Assembly (NCBI GenBank): GCA_020052415.1
Contig: JAGVPB010000042.1
Location: forward strand, 186,001 to 250,000
Direction: 5' to 3'
DNA length: 64,000 nucleotides
DNA from: Bacteroidales bacterium
Lineage (GTDB): Bacteria > Bacteroidota > Bacteroidia > Bacteroidales > JAADJA01
The position numbers and the translations under genes were made by a program. The notes below the pieces were generated by a model. The model worked only from the letters and a program-made list of their open reading frames with translations. It did not search any database and had not been told where the DNA came from. Within the stretch, counting starts at the first letter, position 1; every line of letters begins with the position of its first letter. This document shows positions 9,087-17,343 of the stretch, piece after piece.

Positions 9087-9998
9087 TTAATTAACAATTA
9101 GTTTCTTCCTTGCAAGGATGATATTCTCATCCAGCAAACTGATGATATATATTCCGCTTTGAAATTGATTTCGGTAAAGAATTATTTTTTTGGCTTTATC
9201 ATAATGGATAGTTAGAATTAGATTGCCCAGTATATCCCTGATCTCTAAAATTAAATCAGTCCTGTTAATGTCATCATAGGATAAAGTTGATTGATATACT
9301 AACGGATTCGGTTGAATAATTAAATTAATTTTTTCTTCCTGGATATCTTGTGTTGAAACCGTTACAAAACATGAATTAAATTCCGGATTCGAATAAACAA
9401 CTTCATCATTATACCACGAACACAAAGCCGTAAGAAATCCACCTGTAAATGGAATCATGTGTTCGCCACTATAAACGATACCTGCCATACTACCGAGACC
9501 TTCTATCCAATATTCCTCATAAGTCCAAACAGGATCATATTTCTCCAGTTTCAATCTTCTTCGTTTTTCATTTAGTGGCTCAATAAAAACTGAATCATCT
9601 TCAAGCACTTCAGCCGTAAAGGAAATACCATGAAATGGATTATTCATTGTAAATGTATCCCCAACTGTAATATCAAATCTATAGGCTAATCCTTCCTCAT
9701 TATTGTTGCTCCTGAAATAGACTTTTCCATTTGTATCTTCACGAGCAAAGCCTTTCAGATTCCATATTTCCGGCGGATCATCTCCTGACTCCCATATTTT
9801 GAGATAATCAATCTGGTTAATTGTTGTATCACCCTCTAACCTGGTATAGTATGAATCAAAATACGTGATCCAGGGAGGTTCAAAGAGATAAAACATGTAC
9901 GTCCATTTCTTAGCAGGATCGACAATCTGAAGGTTACTTTGTGCAGACAGGATCAGAATAAAACTCACCAGGGCAGAAGTAATAACCAATTTTTTCAT
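9087..9998 (-). CDS. Secreted protein with T9SS type A sorting domain, function unknown
   Basis: I start at the second in-frame ATG (M-K-K-L-V-I-T-S); an ATG two codons earlier is possible. A signal peptide ends L-S-A-Q. The central ~200 residues are rich in aromatic and acidic residues and match no family I recognise. The C-terminus from about residue 225 (I-Q-P-N-P-L-V, then I-L-G-N-L-I-L-T, and S-G-I-Y-I-I-S-L) is a T9SS type A sorting domain. It is the first gene of the minus-strand unit running into the TfoX-domain and FG-GAP genes. Similar Bacteroidota proteins of this layout are usually annotated only by their sorting domain. Confidence 0.82.
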   Translation of the reverse strand: MKKLVITSALVSFILILSAQSNLQIVDPAKKWTYMFYLFEPPWITYFDSYYTRLEGDTTINQIDYLKIWESGDDPPEIWNLKGFAREDTNGKVYFRSNNNEEGLAYRFDITVGDTFTMNNPFHGISFTAEVLEDDSVFIEPLNEKRRRLKLEKYDPVWTYEEYWIEGLGSMAGIVYSGEHMIPFTGGFLTALCSWYNDEVVYSNPEFNSCFVTVSTQDIQEEKINLIIQPNPLVYQSTLSYDDINRTDLILEIRDILGNLILTIHYDKAKKIILYRNQFQSGIYIISLLDENIILARKKLIVN

Positions 9999-10115
9999 AA
10001 TCAAATGGTTTTAACGGTTGTTTATTTAAAAGACAGCTTTTTGTTAGGATTTGTTGCTTGCAATTCAGGCCTTTCTCAACTGCCACAAATTATGAGCCCG
10101 CGGATGATTACACCA

Positions 10116-10778
10116 TCAGAACCGATATCCAAGCCTCAGTGCCAATTCGCTTCCTTTCTTTTCGCTTTCCACAGATTCCTGGATTCCATCACTAGTTTCT
10201 ATCTTGTAATTAATAGTATGTTTGCCTAAACCATAATAATGAACCGCAACACTTATCCTTTCAATGATCAGAAAGCCAAGGCCGGCCTTATAGCTGAAGG
10301 CCGGATCAATTGAATATGAAACATTCCCATTCGTTTGATCCGATTGATACTTCGAATCCGTCAATTTTAATAGGCTGACGCCAAGACCGGCTTCTCCAAA
10401 AGTTGCAACAGGCTTGAAGAGCCCGACGGAATATTGGAGGCCGGCAATTACCGGTACATTAATGTATTCAGAAAACTCCATTTCAACGTTTGTGAAAGGC
10501 CCCCCTGATTCAATAAGTTGGATGATGGATTCCCGGTAATCCTTTTTTATCGTATTATATAAGAAATCAGCGCTACAAAACAGGCTTAGGCCGGTTTCTT
10601 TAAAAGTGTAGGTATACTTTATACCGGCAGCTGGACCTATGTTTACATACTCATGTCCCTGATCGAAGAAATCCCCAACAGGAAAGCCGGTGCCTGCATG
10701 AACCCATAAATGACTTTGAGCTTGTGAAAACACACTACACAATAAAGCAATTAAAATCAACCAACCTGTTTTTTTCAT
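10116..10778 (-). CDS. Outer-membrane beta-barrel protein
   Basis: The chosen start is the ATG opening M-K-K-T-G-W-L-I-L-I; the longer frame to 10871 translates the intergenic repeat at 10821-10950. A signal peptide ends A-Q-A-Q. The ~200-residue mature part has alternating hydrophobic strands (F-K-E-T-G-L-S-L-F-C-S-A-D-F) and ends L-A-L-R-L-G-Y-R-F, with the terminal phenylalanine typical of BAM-inserted barrels. It resembles small 8-stranded Bacteroidota porin-like or OmpW/PorT-like barrels; no specific function can be given. A TAnnTTTG promoter-like box lies 91-98 bp upstream within the repeat. Confidence 0.75.
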   Translation of the reverse strand: MKKTGWLILIALLCSVFSQAQSHLWVHAGTGFPVGDFFDQGHEYVNIGPAAGIKYTYTFKETGLSLFCSADFLYNTIKKDYRESIIQLIESGGPFTNVEMEFSEYINVPVIAGLQYSVGLFKPVATFGEAGLGVSLLKLTDSKYQSDQTNGNVSYSIDPAFSYKAGLGFLIIERISVAVHYYGLGKHTINYKIETSDGIQESVESEKKGSELALRLGYRF

Positions 10779-10820
10779 TTTAAGATAATTCGATGCTTCC
10801 ATAAACCTATGCATTGCGTA

Positions 10821-10950
10821 TTGCTTACTCACTTTAAATCGTTTAAATTTGATTGAGCACTCATCATCCAAAAGTAAAAATAAAATTGATAGGATATTTA
10901 GTTAATCTGGCATAAGACTGCAGCCCTAAAATCGGCTGCACAAGACCAGT
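10821..10950 (-). repeat. Intergenic repeat, copy 1 of 3
   Basis: This spacer aligns over ~105 bp with 11836-11940 and 12661-12770. Shared landmarks on the plus strand are TTGCTTACTC, AAATTTGATT, CATCCAAAA-TAAAAATAAAA, GGATATTTAGTTAA and CTGG. On the minus strand it carries TACTTTTG (10869-10876), a match to the Bacteroidota -7 consensus TAnnTTTG. A TGCAGCC/GGCTGCA hairpin sits at its downstream end. It begins ~30 bp after the stop of the 10981-11685 gene and ends 43 bp before the start of the barrel gene. Confidence 0.75.
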
Positions 10951-10980
10951 TGTGGGAACCTGCTCGACTGGTAGTAGTAT

Positions 10981-11685
10981 TTACTTTTTTTCTGTTAAAA
11001 TATGTATTAAAAATTGTCCGAAATTCAAATCAACTGGATAAATCCTGCCTGTATTAAAACTTATACTGATCTGATTATAATTACCTGGGCCAACTTCAAA
11101 ACCATGCAATGATAAGTGTTCTGGTAACCTATTTTCCTTTCCTTTAATCCGCATTTTTGCTCCAAAAAATCCGCCAATACTCAAAATGGCATATTCATCA
11201 ATTTTATTTTGATAGGAAATAAACTCCATTGGGGCTAAAATCATTTTTTCTTTGTTAAACTTAATTTTCTTTGCTGTTTTTCTTTGATCAATATCCCCGA
11301 TTACATAAACCATATTTTTAGGATATAAATCAAAATTCTTTTGAATCTCAGATTCACCAATATTATAGATAGAAAGTTCAACATTAATCGTATCTGAATT
11401 ATTTTCAACTTTATCAATTAAAAAGGAATTTGCTCCAAGCTCATTTGCTTTTTGCCAAAATCTATAAAATAAAATAAAAACAGATTCTTTAGAATTTACT
11501 ACAAATCCATTTAAAGTTGCGATATAGTTTTCCGATTTTAAATTAAATCCTTTATCAATATTTTCAAAAGCAACTGGATTTATAGCTTTATTGGGGTTAT
11601 CATTTATTTTAATTATCTCCATGTTTTGTCCAAATCCAAAAAAAGATACAATTATTAAAATTATTATTAAACTTATTCTAATCAT
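10981..11685 (-). CDS. Secreted protein of unknown function
   Basis: This 234-residue protein has a strongly hydrophobic signal peptide (S-L-I-I-I-L-I-I-V-S-F-F) with probable cleavage after F-G-Q. The mature part is beta-rich and unusually rich in Asn, Ile and Lys, and the coding sequence is more AT-rich than its neighbours. I recognise no family, and there is no sorting domain or lipobox. It is flanked on both sides by copies of the same intergenic repeat (10821-10950 and 11836-11940). It is convincing as a gene because of its length, its export signal and a Bacteroidota-like cleavage site. Confidence 0.65.
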   Translation of the reverse strand: MIRISLIIILIIVSFFGFGQNMEIIKINDNPNKAINPVAFENIDKGFNLKSENYIATLNGFVVNSKESVFILFYRFWQKANELGANSFLIDKVENNSDTINVELSIYNIGESEIQKNFDLYPKNMVYVIGDIDQRKTAKKIKFNKEKMILAPMEFISYQNKIDEYAILSIGGFFGAKMRIKGKENRLPEHLSLHGFEVGPGNYNQISISFNTGRIYPVDLNFGQFLIHILTEKK

Positions 11686-11835
11686 GGTAATTATATTTTA
11701 ATTTTATTTCATGTATGTCAAAGTATGATGTTAATATTTCTGCCTACTTTCTGGCAAGTATGTAACGTGCCTTCTATTTTGTATTATTTTTATATTTATC
11801 TTTTTCATTGGTACGCGCAAATATATCCCTAAAAT

Positions 11836-11940
11836 CTGCTTACTCGCTTTAATTCTTTGAAATTTGATTCAAAACACACCATCCAAAAATAAAAATAAAA
11901 GGGATAGTGTATTTAATTAACCTGGCACAAGGCTGTTATG
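11836..11940 (-). repeat. Intergenic repeat, copy 2 of 3
   Basis: This is the most diverged of the three copies. It keeps TGCTTACTCG, TTTGAAATTTGATT, CATCCAAAAATAAAAATAAAA and TTAATTAACCTGGCACAAG. The minus-strand -7-like box is TATTTTTG at 11884-11891. It starts about 35 bp after the stop of the 11975-12514 gene, so its position relative to the preceding gene is like copy 1. Confidence 0.7.
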
Positions 11941-11974
11941 CTGAAGGCTACATACGAGAATGTGAAAGAGGGAA

Positions 11975-12514
11975 CTAGTCCTCGTGTTTGTGATAATACA
12001 ACGGTGGATGTTCATAATGAGCCTCATCCACTCGCATATAAGTTACACTGTCCTTCTCGAAAGAACTCATAAATCCCATATGTATATCGTCCCAAATATA
12101 CTTGTTCACTTTTGCGCCTAAGCACTCTATTTCCCATTCACAGGCAAGCAAGCCCCTATTGGTGTTGAACGCATCCCCCATAATGATTATCCTTTTCGGA
12201 TTCATATCGAACTCTATCTTCAACCTATATTTTTGAACTATTCCCATACTGCTCCAATCCTTTTTGTAACCAGTTGTTATTAAAGTGTCGCTAGTTTTAA
12301 TACTATCTATAGCGAATCCATTGCTCTTTAGATCGTTTTTGACCTGGGCATAGAAGGACGCACTTTCTCCCGGATAGTGGTATATTATCCGATTAGCGTA
12401 CTTAAATTGTTCAGGATACTCGACGCCCTTCACATAAATTTGGGTATCTTTTTGAGCATAAGTTGTTGTCGTTATTACGACGAACACTACCATAGCCGTT
12501 AATAATTTCCACAT
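11975..12514 (-). CDS. Small secreted protein of unknown function
   Basis: This 179-residue protein has a signal peptide (M-W-K-L-L-T-A-M-V-V-F-V-V) with cleavage expected after T-Y-A-Q. The mature part contains alternating strands, for example Y-R-L-K-I-E-F-D-M, and two cysteines in L-L-A-C-E-W-E-I-E-C. It ends in a His-rich stretch (H-Y-E-H-P-P-L-Y-Y-H-K-H). I do not recognise a family. It lies between copies 2 and 3 of the intergenic repeat. The terminal histidines could bind metal, but that is speculation. Confidence 0.65.
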   Translation of the reverse strand: MWKLLTAMVVFVVITTTTYAQKDTQIYVKGVEYPEQFKYANRIIYHYPGESASFYAQVKNDLKSNGFAIDSIKTSDTLITTGYKKDWSSMGIVQKYRLKIEFDMNPKRIIIMGDAFNTNRGLLACEWEIECLGAKVNKYIWDDIHMGFMSSFEKDSVTYMRVDEAHYEHPPLYYHKHED

Positions 12515-12660
12515 ATCGCTTTGTATGTTTTTAATTTCAAAAGGCGAATTTATGACTTTAACCTTGATTCAAAAATATTAACTTTTTAATCTTATTTATA
12601 TACGAACCCCATTCCTGCGCAAGTCTTGTTTGTGAGCCATGTGTGCTGTCGTCTTGTACC

Positions 12661-12770
12661 TTGCTTACTCATTTTAATTATTTGAAATTTGATTTAGAAC
12701 TCATCATCCAAAAGTAAAAATAAAATGAATAGGATATTTAGTTAACCTGGTACAGTCTGCAGCGCTATAA
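12661..12770 (-). repeat. Intergenic repeat, copy 3 of 3
   Basis: This copy is closest to copy 1. The run from ACTCATCATCC through AAAAGTAAAAATAAAA to ATAGGATATTTAGTTAA is nearly identical. The minus-strand -7-like box TACTTTTG is at 12709-12716, about 195 bp upstream of the gene at 11975-12514. Apart from this copy and the hairpin at 12805-12834, nothing else was recognised in the 470-bp spacer 12515-12985. Confidence 0.75.
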
Positions 12771-12804
12771 CCGGTCGCTCTAGACTTGCGCCAGTTGAGA
12801 AAAG

Positions 12805-12834
12805 AAGGAACTTCAGAAAAGGGGTTCCTTTTTT
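12805..12834. terminator. Terminator-like hairpin
   Basis: A 7-bp stem AAGGAAC/GTTCCTT with a 12-nt loop is followed by a run of T on the plus strand. On the minus strand the stem is followed by CTTTT. No plus-strand gene precedes it, so it would serve the minus-strand gene ending at 12986, or it is a relic. Confidence 0.45.
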
Positions 12835-12985
12835 GTTTGGGAGAAGATAAAATATTGCCCGAATAGCCCGTAGCTAATTCTTTACTCTGTAGTTCGTTGA
12901 TGTTTCTAATGTTCAAAAATAAAATTATTTTTCTTGATTCCTTTTTTACCGGCCATGGGCTATCATTTGCTGTTAGCCGGTGTAA

Positions 12986-14662
12986 TTATTGTTTTATCAG
13001 TTTAATACTATGATTTATTTTTTTATTTTTTTGACAGACTTTTAAAATATAATACCCGCTATGTAATCCTGAAATGTCAATGATATTATTCTGAGATTCT
13101 ATTACTCGCAATCCGTTCAAATCATATATTTCAACATAAGAAAATTCATCTGCCTCTACATTTATAAAGTTATCTGTTGGATTGGGAAACACAAGTATAA
13201 TGCTATCGGAGTTTGAATCAGATAAATTTACTCCAGAGGAATTTATTTCGGAACCAAACTCAAAAGCACCGATATCCACAATACTATCATTATCATTGTT
13301 TCCGTCCCAGATTCTGTAATTATGATCGAAATCAATGGAAGATGAAACCATTTCATTTACCCCTGCATCTATACATGGGCTATTTTCAGTCAGTCTGAAA
13401 TCATCCTGATCAATCGAAGCGAATAAAGGGTCAAAACTTATGTTTCCATATGCATCGCATGAGTCCAGATTTTCATTTATTGTAACATTTATGCCAAGCC
13501 ATGGGTCATCGCAATGAAAATTACCTCCTTGATTATTCCAGAATAAAGAATTTTGAACTGAAATATTAACGCTATTAAACGTAGCACAGCCTCCACCATA
13601 CTCCCAACAAATATTATCAGAAATAATAGAATTTACTATAATCACGTTAGGTATATAACTTGCATCTCCATTAATGCAAATTCCTCCGCCAATCCCATTA
13701 GCATTCTCAGAAATAATAGAGTTCTCGATGATTAAATTTGTAGAATATGAACAATTAATTCCACCTCCAGGACGAATATTCTGTAGATATGGATTAAAAT
13801 TATTGATTATTAATGAGTTAGATATTTTTGGATTGCCATCATTACAATATATTCCGCATCCAAGTGTAACTCCGAAGTTATATGCAACTTTCACATATTT
13901 GAGTTCTGTATTCGAATATTTCAGACAAATCCCGGCGCCGCCTCCATCCTCCTCGGATTGTCCACCAGTTGAAGACGTGTGAGAATTGTGATGGATCAAT
14001 GAATTTTCAATCATCGGATCACATTTGAAAACACTAATTCCCCTATCATTACTGTATTCAACAATGCAATATTTCAGAATGCTTTCACTCGATGAACCCT
14101 CCTTGAAATCAATACCTTTCCAATTGCCGCCAATATTAAACCGGGTAAATTTTATACTATCTTCTTTTTCTCCAATTGCGCTAAGTTTACCATAAATTTC
14201 AAATTTCAAATCCTCTTTAAACATTAAAATAGTGCCAGGTTCAAGCATTAATGTTTCACTTTCAAGTACAGTTATATTACCTCCAACTTTGTAACTACCA
14301 GATATAATTGTACCTGATAGATTACCTGATAAACCCAATAATTCTAGTGTTTGATCCTCAATTATTGTGTCAGAGTAAACTGGAATCTCAATGTCGATTA
14401 TGTCAATATAGCCTGACTTTAAAAAACTTACACTGTAAATACCTTGTTCAACCTGAATAGCATAATGACCTGTTTCGTCAGTAAAAGTACTATCTGCCAA
14501 AAAAAATGGAGCGATTCGTTCAAACTTGATTACGATTCCTGAATGATCGTTTTGAAGTTCGAGAAACGAATATCCTTCAACAGAAAATGATTGAGTTAAA
14601 CCTAATTTAATCAGAAAAATCAGGCTGATTAAAATGACAATTTTTAAGTTAATTTTTCTCAT
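12986..14662 (-). CDS. Parallel beta-helix surface protein with T9SS type A sorting domain
   Basis: This 558-residue protein starts with a signal peptide ending G-L-T-Q. A small carboxypeptidase-regulatory-like domain (about 25-90) follows. The central right-handed beta-helix (about 115-420) has repeated turns such as G-I-S-V-F-K-C-D-P-M-I-E-N-S-L-I and G-G-I-C-I-N-G. It then has D-A-G-V-N and D-I-G-A-F-E, as in choice-of-anchor/PbH1 proteins, and a T9SS type A domain (V-F-P-N-P-T-D-N to the end). Beta-helices of this type often bind or cleave polysaccharides, but no catalytic residues can be assigned. It is a single gene with spacers on both sides. Confidence 0.85.
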   Translation of the reverse strand: MRKINLKIVILISLIFLIKLGLTQSFSVEGYSFLELQNDHSGIVIKFERIAPFFLADSTFTDETGHYAIQVEQGIYSVSFLKSGYIDIIDIEIPVYSDTIIEDQTLELLGLSGNLSGTIISGSYKVGGNITVLESETLMLEPGTILMFKEDLKFEIYGKLSAIGEKEDSIKFTRFNIGGNWKGIDFKEGSSSESILKYCIVEYSNDRGISVFKCDPMIENSLIHHNSHTSSTGGQSEEDGGGAGICLKYSNTELKYVKVAYNFGVTLGCGIYCNDGNPKISNSLIINNFNPYLQNIRPGGGINCSYSTNLIIENSIISENANGIGGGICINGDASYIPNVIIVNSIISDNICWEYGGGCATFNSVNISVQNSLFWNNQGGNFHCDDPWLGINVTINENLDSCDAYGNISFDPLFASIDQDDFRLTENSPCIDAGVNEMVSSSIDFDHNYRIWDGNNDNDSIVDIGAFEFGSEINSSGVNLSDSNSDSIILVFPNPTDNFINVEADEFSYVEIYDLNGLRVIESQNNIIDISGLHSGYYILKVCQKNKKINHSIKLIKQ

Positions 14663-14749
14663 GTTTTTGATTTTTTTAAACCCGTTAACTTATTAATAAC
14701 GGCATCTTGCTTCTTATTTAATTTTTTAATTCAAATCATTTACAAGTAG

Positions 14750-15751
14750 TTACTTCGCGATAACCTGTTGCCTGCAATTTCTGCATCTTCCTTCCTCATC
14801 CAGCCCGATAATCCTCGTATCGTATCCGATCCTTTCGATCACTTCGGTTTTGCAATTCGGGCAGAAAGTGTTCTGACCCAAGCCGCTCCTCATGTTCCCA
14901 AGATAAACAAAATCCAGTTTATCACAGGCTATTTCATACAGCGACTGTAGCTTTTCATGGGATGTCGGTTCTTTATTCATTTTGAACATCGGAAAGTACC
15001 TTGAAATATGGAGTATAGTTTCTTTTCCAAGTTCATCGGCTATCCAGTTGATCATTTCGGTAAATTCCTTTTCGTCATCGTTCGTGTTTGTAATCACGAG
15101 ATTTGTGATCTCAAGATGCCTGCCCGATTTTCGGATCATTTTCAAAGCAGTCAGAACCGGTGCCAGCCTCGAGGCCGTTATCGTCTTATAGAATTCATCA
15201 TTAAAGGCTTTCAAATCCACGCTGAATGCATCCATCACCGGAAACAGCACTTCAAGAGGAGCCGGATTGATAAATCCATTGGTGACCATTACGTTTTTCA
15301 AACCTTCCTTCTGTGCAAGTTGTGCAGTTTCGATCATGAACTCGTACCAAACCGTAGGTTCGTTATAAGTGTAAGCGATTCCGATATTTCCTTCCCTGCT
15401 GATAGCTTTACTGATCAGCTCTTTGGGACTGGATGTCCTCAGGTTTCCGAATTCCTCAATACCGGTTTGCGAAATCTCCCAGTTCTGACAAAATTTACAA
15501 TGCAGGTTACAACCCAGGCTGCCGGCTGAAAAGATAATGCTTCCGGGGAAAAAGTGGTAAAGCGGCTTTTTCTCTATTGGATCGAAATTCAGAGAGCAGA
15601 TTTGGCCATAGCTTTCAGTTATGAGTTTGCCGCCTTCATTTTTCCTGACCCGGCAGATACCTCTTTTCCCATCTGCGATCAGGCAGTTGTGCGGGCAAAG
15701 GGAGCAACTTATTTTATCTCCGGATAGGGTATAGAATGAAGCTTCTTTCAT
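14750..15751 (-). CDS. amrS: AmmeMemoRadiSam system radical SAM enzyme
   Basis: This 333-residue protein is of family length. It has an N-terminal cysteine cluster (C-S-L-C-P-H-N-C), the radical SAM motif C-N-L-H-C-K-F-C that holds the 4Fe-4S cluster, Y-T-Y-N-E-P-T-V-W, and a C-terminal zinc-ribbon-like pair (C-P-N-C and C-R-N-C). These are characteristic of AmrS, the radical SAM member of the AMMECR1/Memo/radical SAM set, formerly annotated as a pyruvate-formate-lyase activating-enzyme homologue. Neither an AMMECR1 nor a Memo gene is nearby. The start codon overlaps the stop of the Y1-transposase-like gene in an ATGA, so translation is probably coupled to it. Confidence 0.92.
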   Translation of the reverse strand: MKEASFYTLSGDKISCSLCPHNCLIADGKRGICRVRKNEGGKLITESYGQICSLNFDPIEKKPLYHFFPGSIIFSAGSLGCNLHCKFCQNWEISQTGIEEFGNLRTSSPKELISKAISREGNIGIAYTYNEPTVWYEFMIETAQLAQKEGLKNVMVTNGFINPAPLEVLFPVMDAFSVDLKAFNDEFYKTITASRLAPVLTALKMIRKSGRHLEITNLVITNTNDDEKEFTEMINWIADELGKETILHISRYFPMFKMNKEPTSHEKLQSLYEIACDKLDFVYLGNMRSGLGQNTFCPNCKTEVIERIGYDTRIIGLDEEGRCRNCRQQVIAK

Positions 15752-16200
15752 TTTTTAATTTTGTTTTTCTGAATTGTTTCTTGATAAAATTTAATAAATT
15801 CTTCATATTCTTCATTGTAAGTGACCTTTTGGTGATGTTTAGGCTGATTCAGGATATACCTGCAAATTTTATCAACATCAGCTTTTGAAACCGAAAATGC
15901 TGAAGCTGTATCCTGCCAGTTAAACCGTCCGTTAGCTAATTTGTGTTCGTTTATAAATCGTTCGGAGCTGTCGGAAATGATTGTTGCCAGTTGTTCCTCT
16001 GATATGGATGGCGATCTCGAAAGAAGGATATAAAGGTGCTCTGGGTTTGCGTATATAGCGTATAGTTTCGAGGAATAATTAGTTACGATTCCGGTAATAT
16101 ATTTTTCGATCCTGATCCTGCTTTTCTCAGGTATGGCTGGTTGTCTGCCTCGTGTTGTAAAAACAAAATGGGTGTAAAGGTTATTATACACAATTCTCAT
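15748..16200 (-). CDS. Degenerate Y1 (IS200/REP-associated) transposase-like protein
   Basis: This 150-residue protein has the fold pattern of Y1 transposases: Y-T-H-F-V-F-T-T near the N-terminus, F-N-W-Q with A-F-S-V-S in place of the usual G-A-F-S-Y-S, and the helix R-Y-I-L-N-Q-P-K-H-H that carries the nucleophile, here Y115. The metal-binding HUH motif is altered: N-P-E-H-L-Y-I-L has H55 but Tyr57 where the second His should be. In the REP-associated (RAYT) branch a single-copy gene sits beside palindromic repeats, and here a two-copy 172 bp repeat lies just upstream. Its stop overlaps the amrS start by 4 bp. It is either an inactivated transposase or a domesticated DNA-binding protein. 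Confidence 0.82.
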   Translation of the reverse strand: MRIVYNNLYTHFVFTTRGRQPAIPEKSRIRIEKYITGIVTNYSSKLYAIYANPEHLYILLSRSPSISEEQLATIISDSSERFINEHKLANGRFNWQDTASAFSVSKADVDKICRYILNQPKHHQKVTYNEEYEEFIKFYQETIQKNKIKK

Positions 16201-16204
16201 GATA

Positions 16205-16548
16205 CAATAAGGTAATAAGGTTGATGTTTCATATTATCCATTTTCTACTAAGGTTGCAACCAAAAATAAGGTTTTATTATATACGCGGAAAACTTTTATT
16301 AAGCATTCGATTTTTGTTTTTGTACAAACAAAAAACCTTATCTAACCTGAGCAACCTTTATTTAAAAGTTCTGATTCAATAAGGTGATAAGGTTGATGTT
16401 TCATATTATTCATTTTCTACTAAGGTTGCAACCAAAAATAAGGTTTTATTATATACGCGGAAAACTTTTATTAAGCATTCGATTTTTGTTTTTGTACAAT
16501 CCAAAAAACCTTATTTAACAAGAGCAACCTTAGTACAAAACCTTCCCT
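16205..16548 (-). repeat. Two tandem copies of a 172 bp palindrome-containing repeat
   Basis: Copy A spans 16205-16376 and copy B 16377-16548. The first ~125 bp differ at only a few positions; the last ~45 bp are related but diverged. Each unit contains the perfect palindrome GGTTGCAACC. AATAAGGT/ATAAGGTT words at one end face AACCTTAT/GCAACCTT words at the other, so each unit could fold into a large hairpin. The array begins 4 bp upstream of the Y1 transposase-like gene and ends just after the Mut7-C gene's stop, filling the whole 370-bp spacer. The layout is that expected of a RAYT-linked REP array. Confidence 0.8.
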
Positions 16549-16569
16549 CGACTTACCAACATTATTACC

Positions 16570-17343
16570 TTATTTATTTTTCAATTCTTTTTCCGTTCTC
16601 TCCCCATTTCTGAACAAATCTATTTTATTCAGCATCTTTGAAAAATGCGATCCTTCCCAATAAACTTTACCGCAACTTGTGCACCTGTAAAATTCATGGA
16701 AATACTGGATGGTTTTTGGTTTGAGCTGGCTAATTATTTCCTGTTTTTCCACCGGTGAAATACTTCCATTACATTCGATACACCTGTTGAGTGGCTTTAT
16801 AGATTTACCAAGGTCGAAACGGCGGATCACTTCTGCAACCTGTTCTCCGGGCTTCTGCGACCGCACCCAGTATCCGTGAGTGACTTTACTATTTTTCAAT
16901 ATCCCGAGATCGCGGGTTAGGATGATTCGTTTTTCTTTTACCGAAATATCTATGATCTCATTGTCTTCAAAATTGTTTTGGTATAATGTATCGAATCCAA
17001 GCATCCGAAGGTATTTAGCAAGCTTTCCGAGATGAACATCAAGGATAAAGGATGGATTTCTCAACGGTTCAGGCCTTAGTTTTGTAACGGAAGAAATATC
17101 AAGGCTTTCAAAAACGGGATAAACGGAAACAAGATCATTATTCACAGGTTTATATTCAAAACCGACAGAATTCCCGTTCGCCAGGATCATATCAATCTCG
17201 GTATGCGGTACGCCAAGAGATTCGATCACATCTTTAATGGACATGTTCCCGTTAAAGGTATGACTAAAACCTGTCTTCTTTTTTACTGAAGGGAGGAAAT
17301 CGTTCAGTTCCTGGTAAAAACGTATGGTAATGGTTTTCGCCAT
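16570..17343 (-). CDS. Beta-grasp (ubiquitin-like) and Mut7-C RNase-domain fusion protein
   Basis: Residues 1-80 (T-I-T-I-R-F-Y-Q-E-L-N-D-F-L-P, then N-N-D-L-V-S-V-Y-P) form a ThiS/MoaD-like beta-grasp domain without a terminal Gly-Gly. Residues about 95-175 are a PIN-fold Mut7-C domain with F-I-L-D-V-H-L-G-K-L-A-K-Y-L-R and L-T-R-D, which supply acidic metal ligands. The last 80 residues are a zinc ribbon (C-I-E-C and C-T-S-C-G-K-V-Y-W). The fused family is conserved in bacteria and predicted to cleave RNA, but its biological substrate is unknown. It stands alone, with the tandem repeats downstream. Confidence 0.9.
   Translation of the reverse strand: MAKTITIRFYQELNDFLPSVKKKTGFSHTFNGNMSIKDVIESLGVPHTEIDMILANGNSVGFEYKPVNNDLVSVYPVFESLDISSVTKLRPEPLRNPSFILDVHLGKLAKYLRMLGFDTLYQNNFEDNEIIDISVKEKRIILTRDLGILKNSKVTHGYWVRSQKPGEQVAEVIRRFDLGKSIKPLNRCIECNGSISPVEKQEIISQLKPKTIQYFHEFYRCTSCGKVYWEGSHFSKMLNKIDLFRNGERTEKELKNK

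Noticed and set aside
10821-12770. Integron attC sites in the three repeats
   Set aside because: The repeats lie between genes like attC sites, but no GTTRRRY/RYYYAAC core pair was found at their ends and no integrase gene is in the window.
12704-12916. 70-codon minus-strand ORF
   Set aside because: It translates the third intergenic repeat and part of the hairpin; no family, no export signal and atypical composition.
15008-15529. 173-codon plus-strand ORF
   Set aside because: It is antisense to amrS, whose cysteine motifs and length are secure.
16205-16548. CRISPR array
   Set aside because: Only two long 172 bp units without spacers, and no cas gene; it is a tandem repeat.
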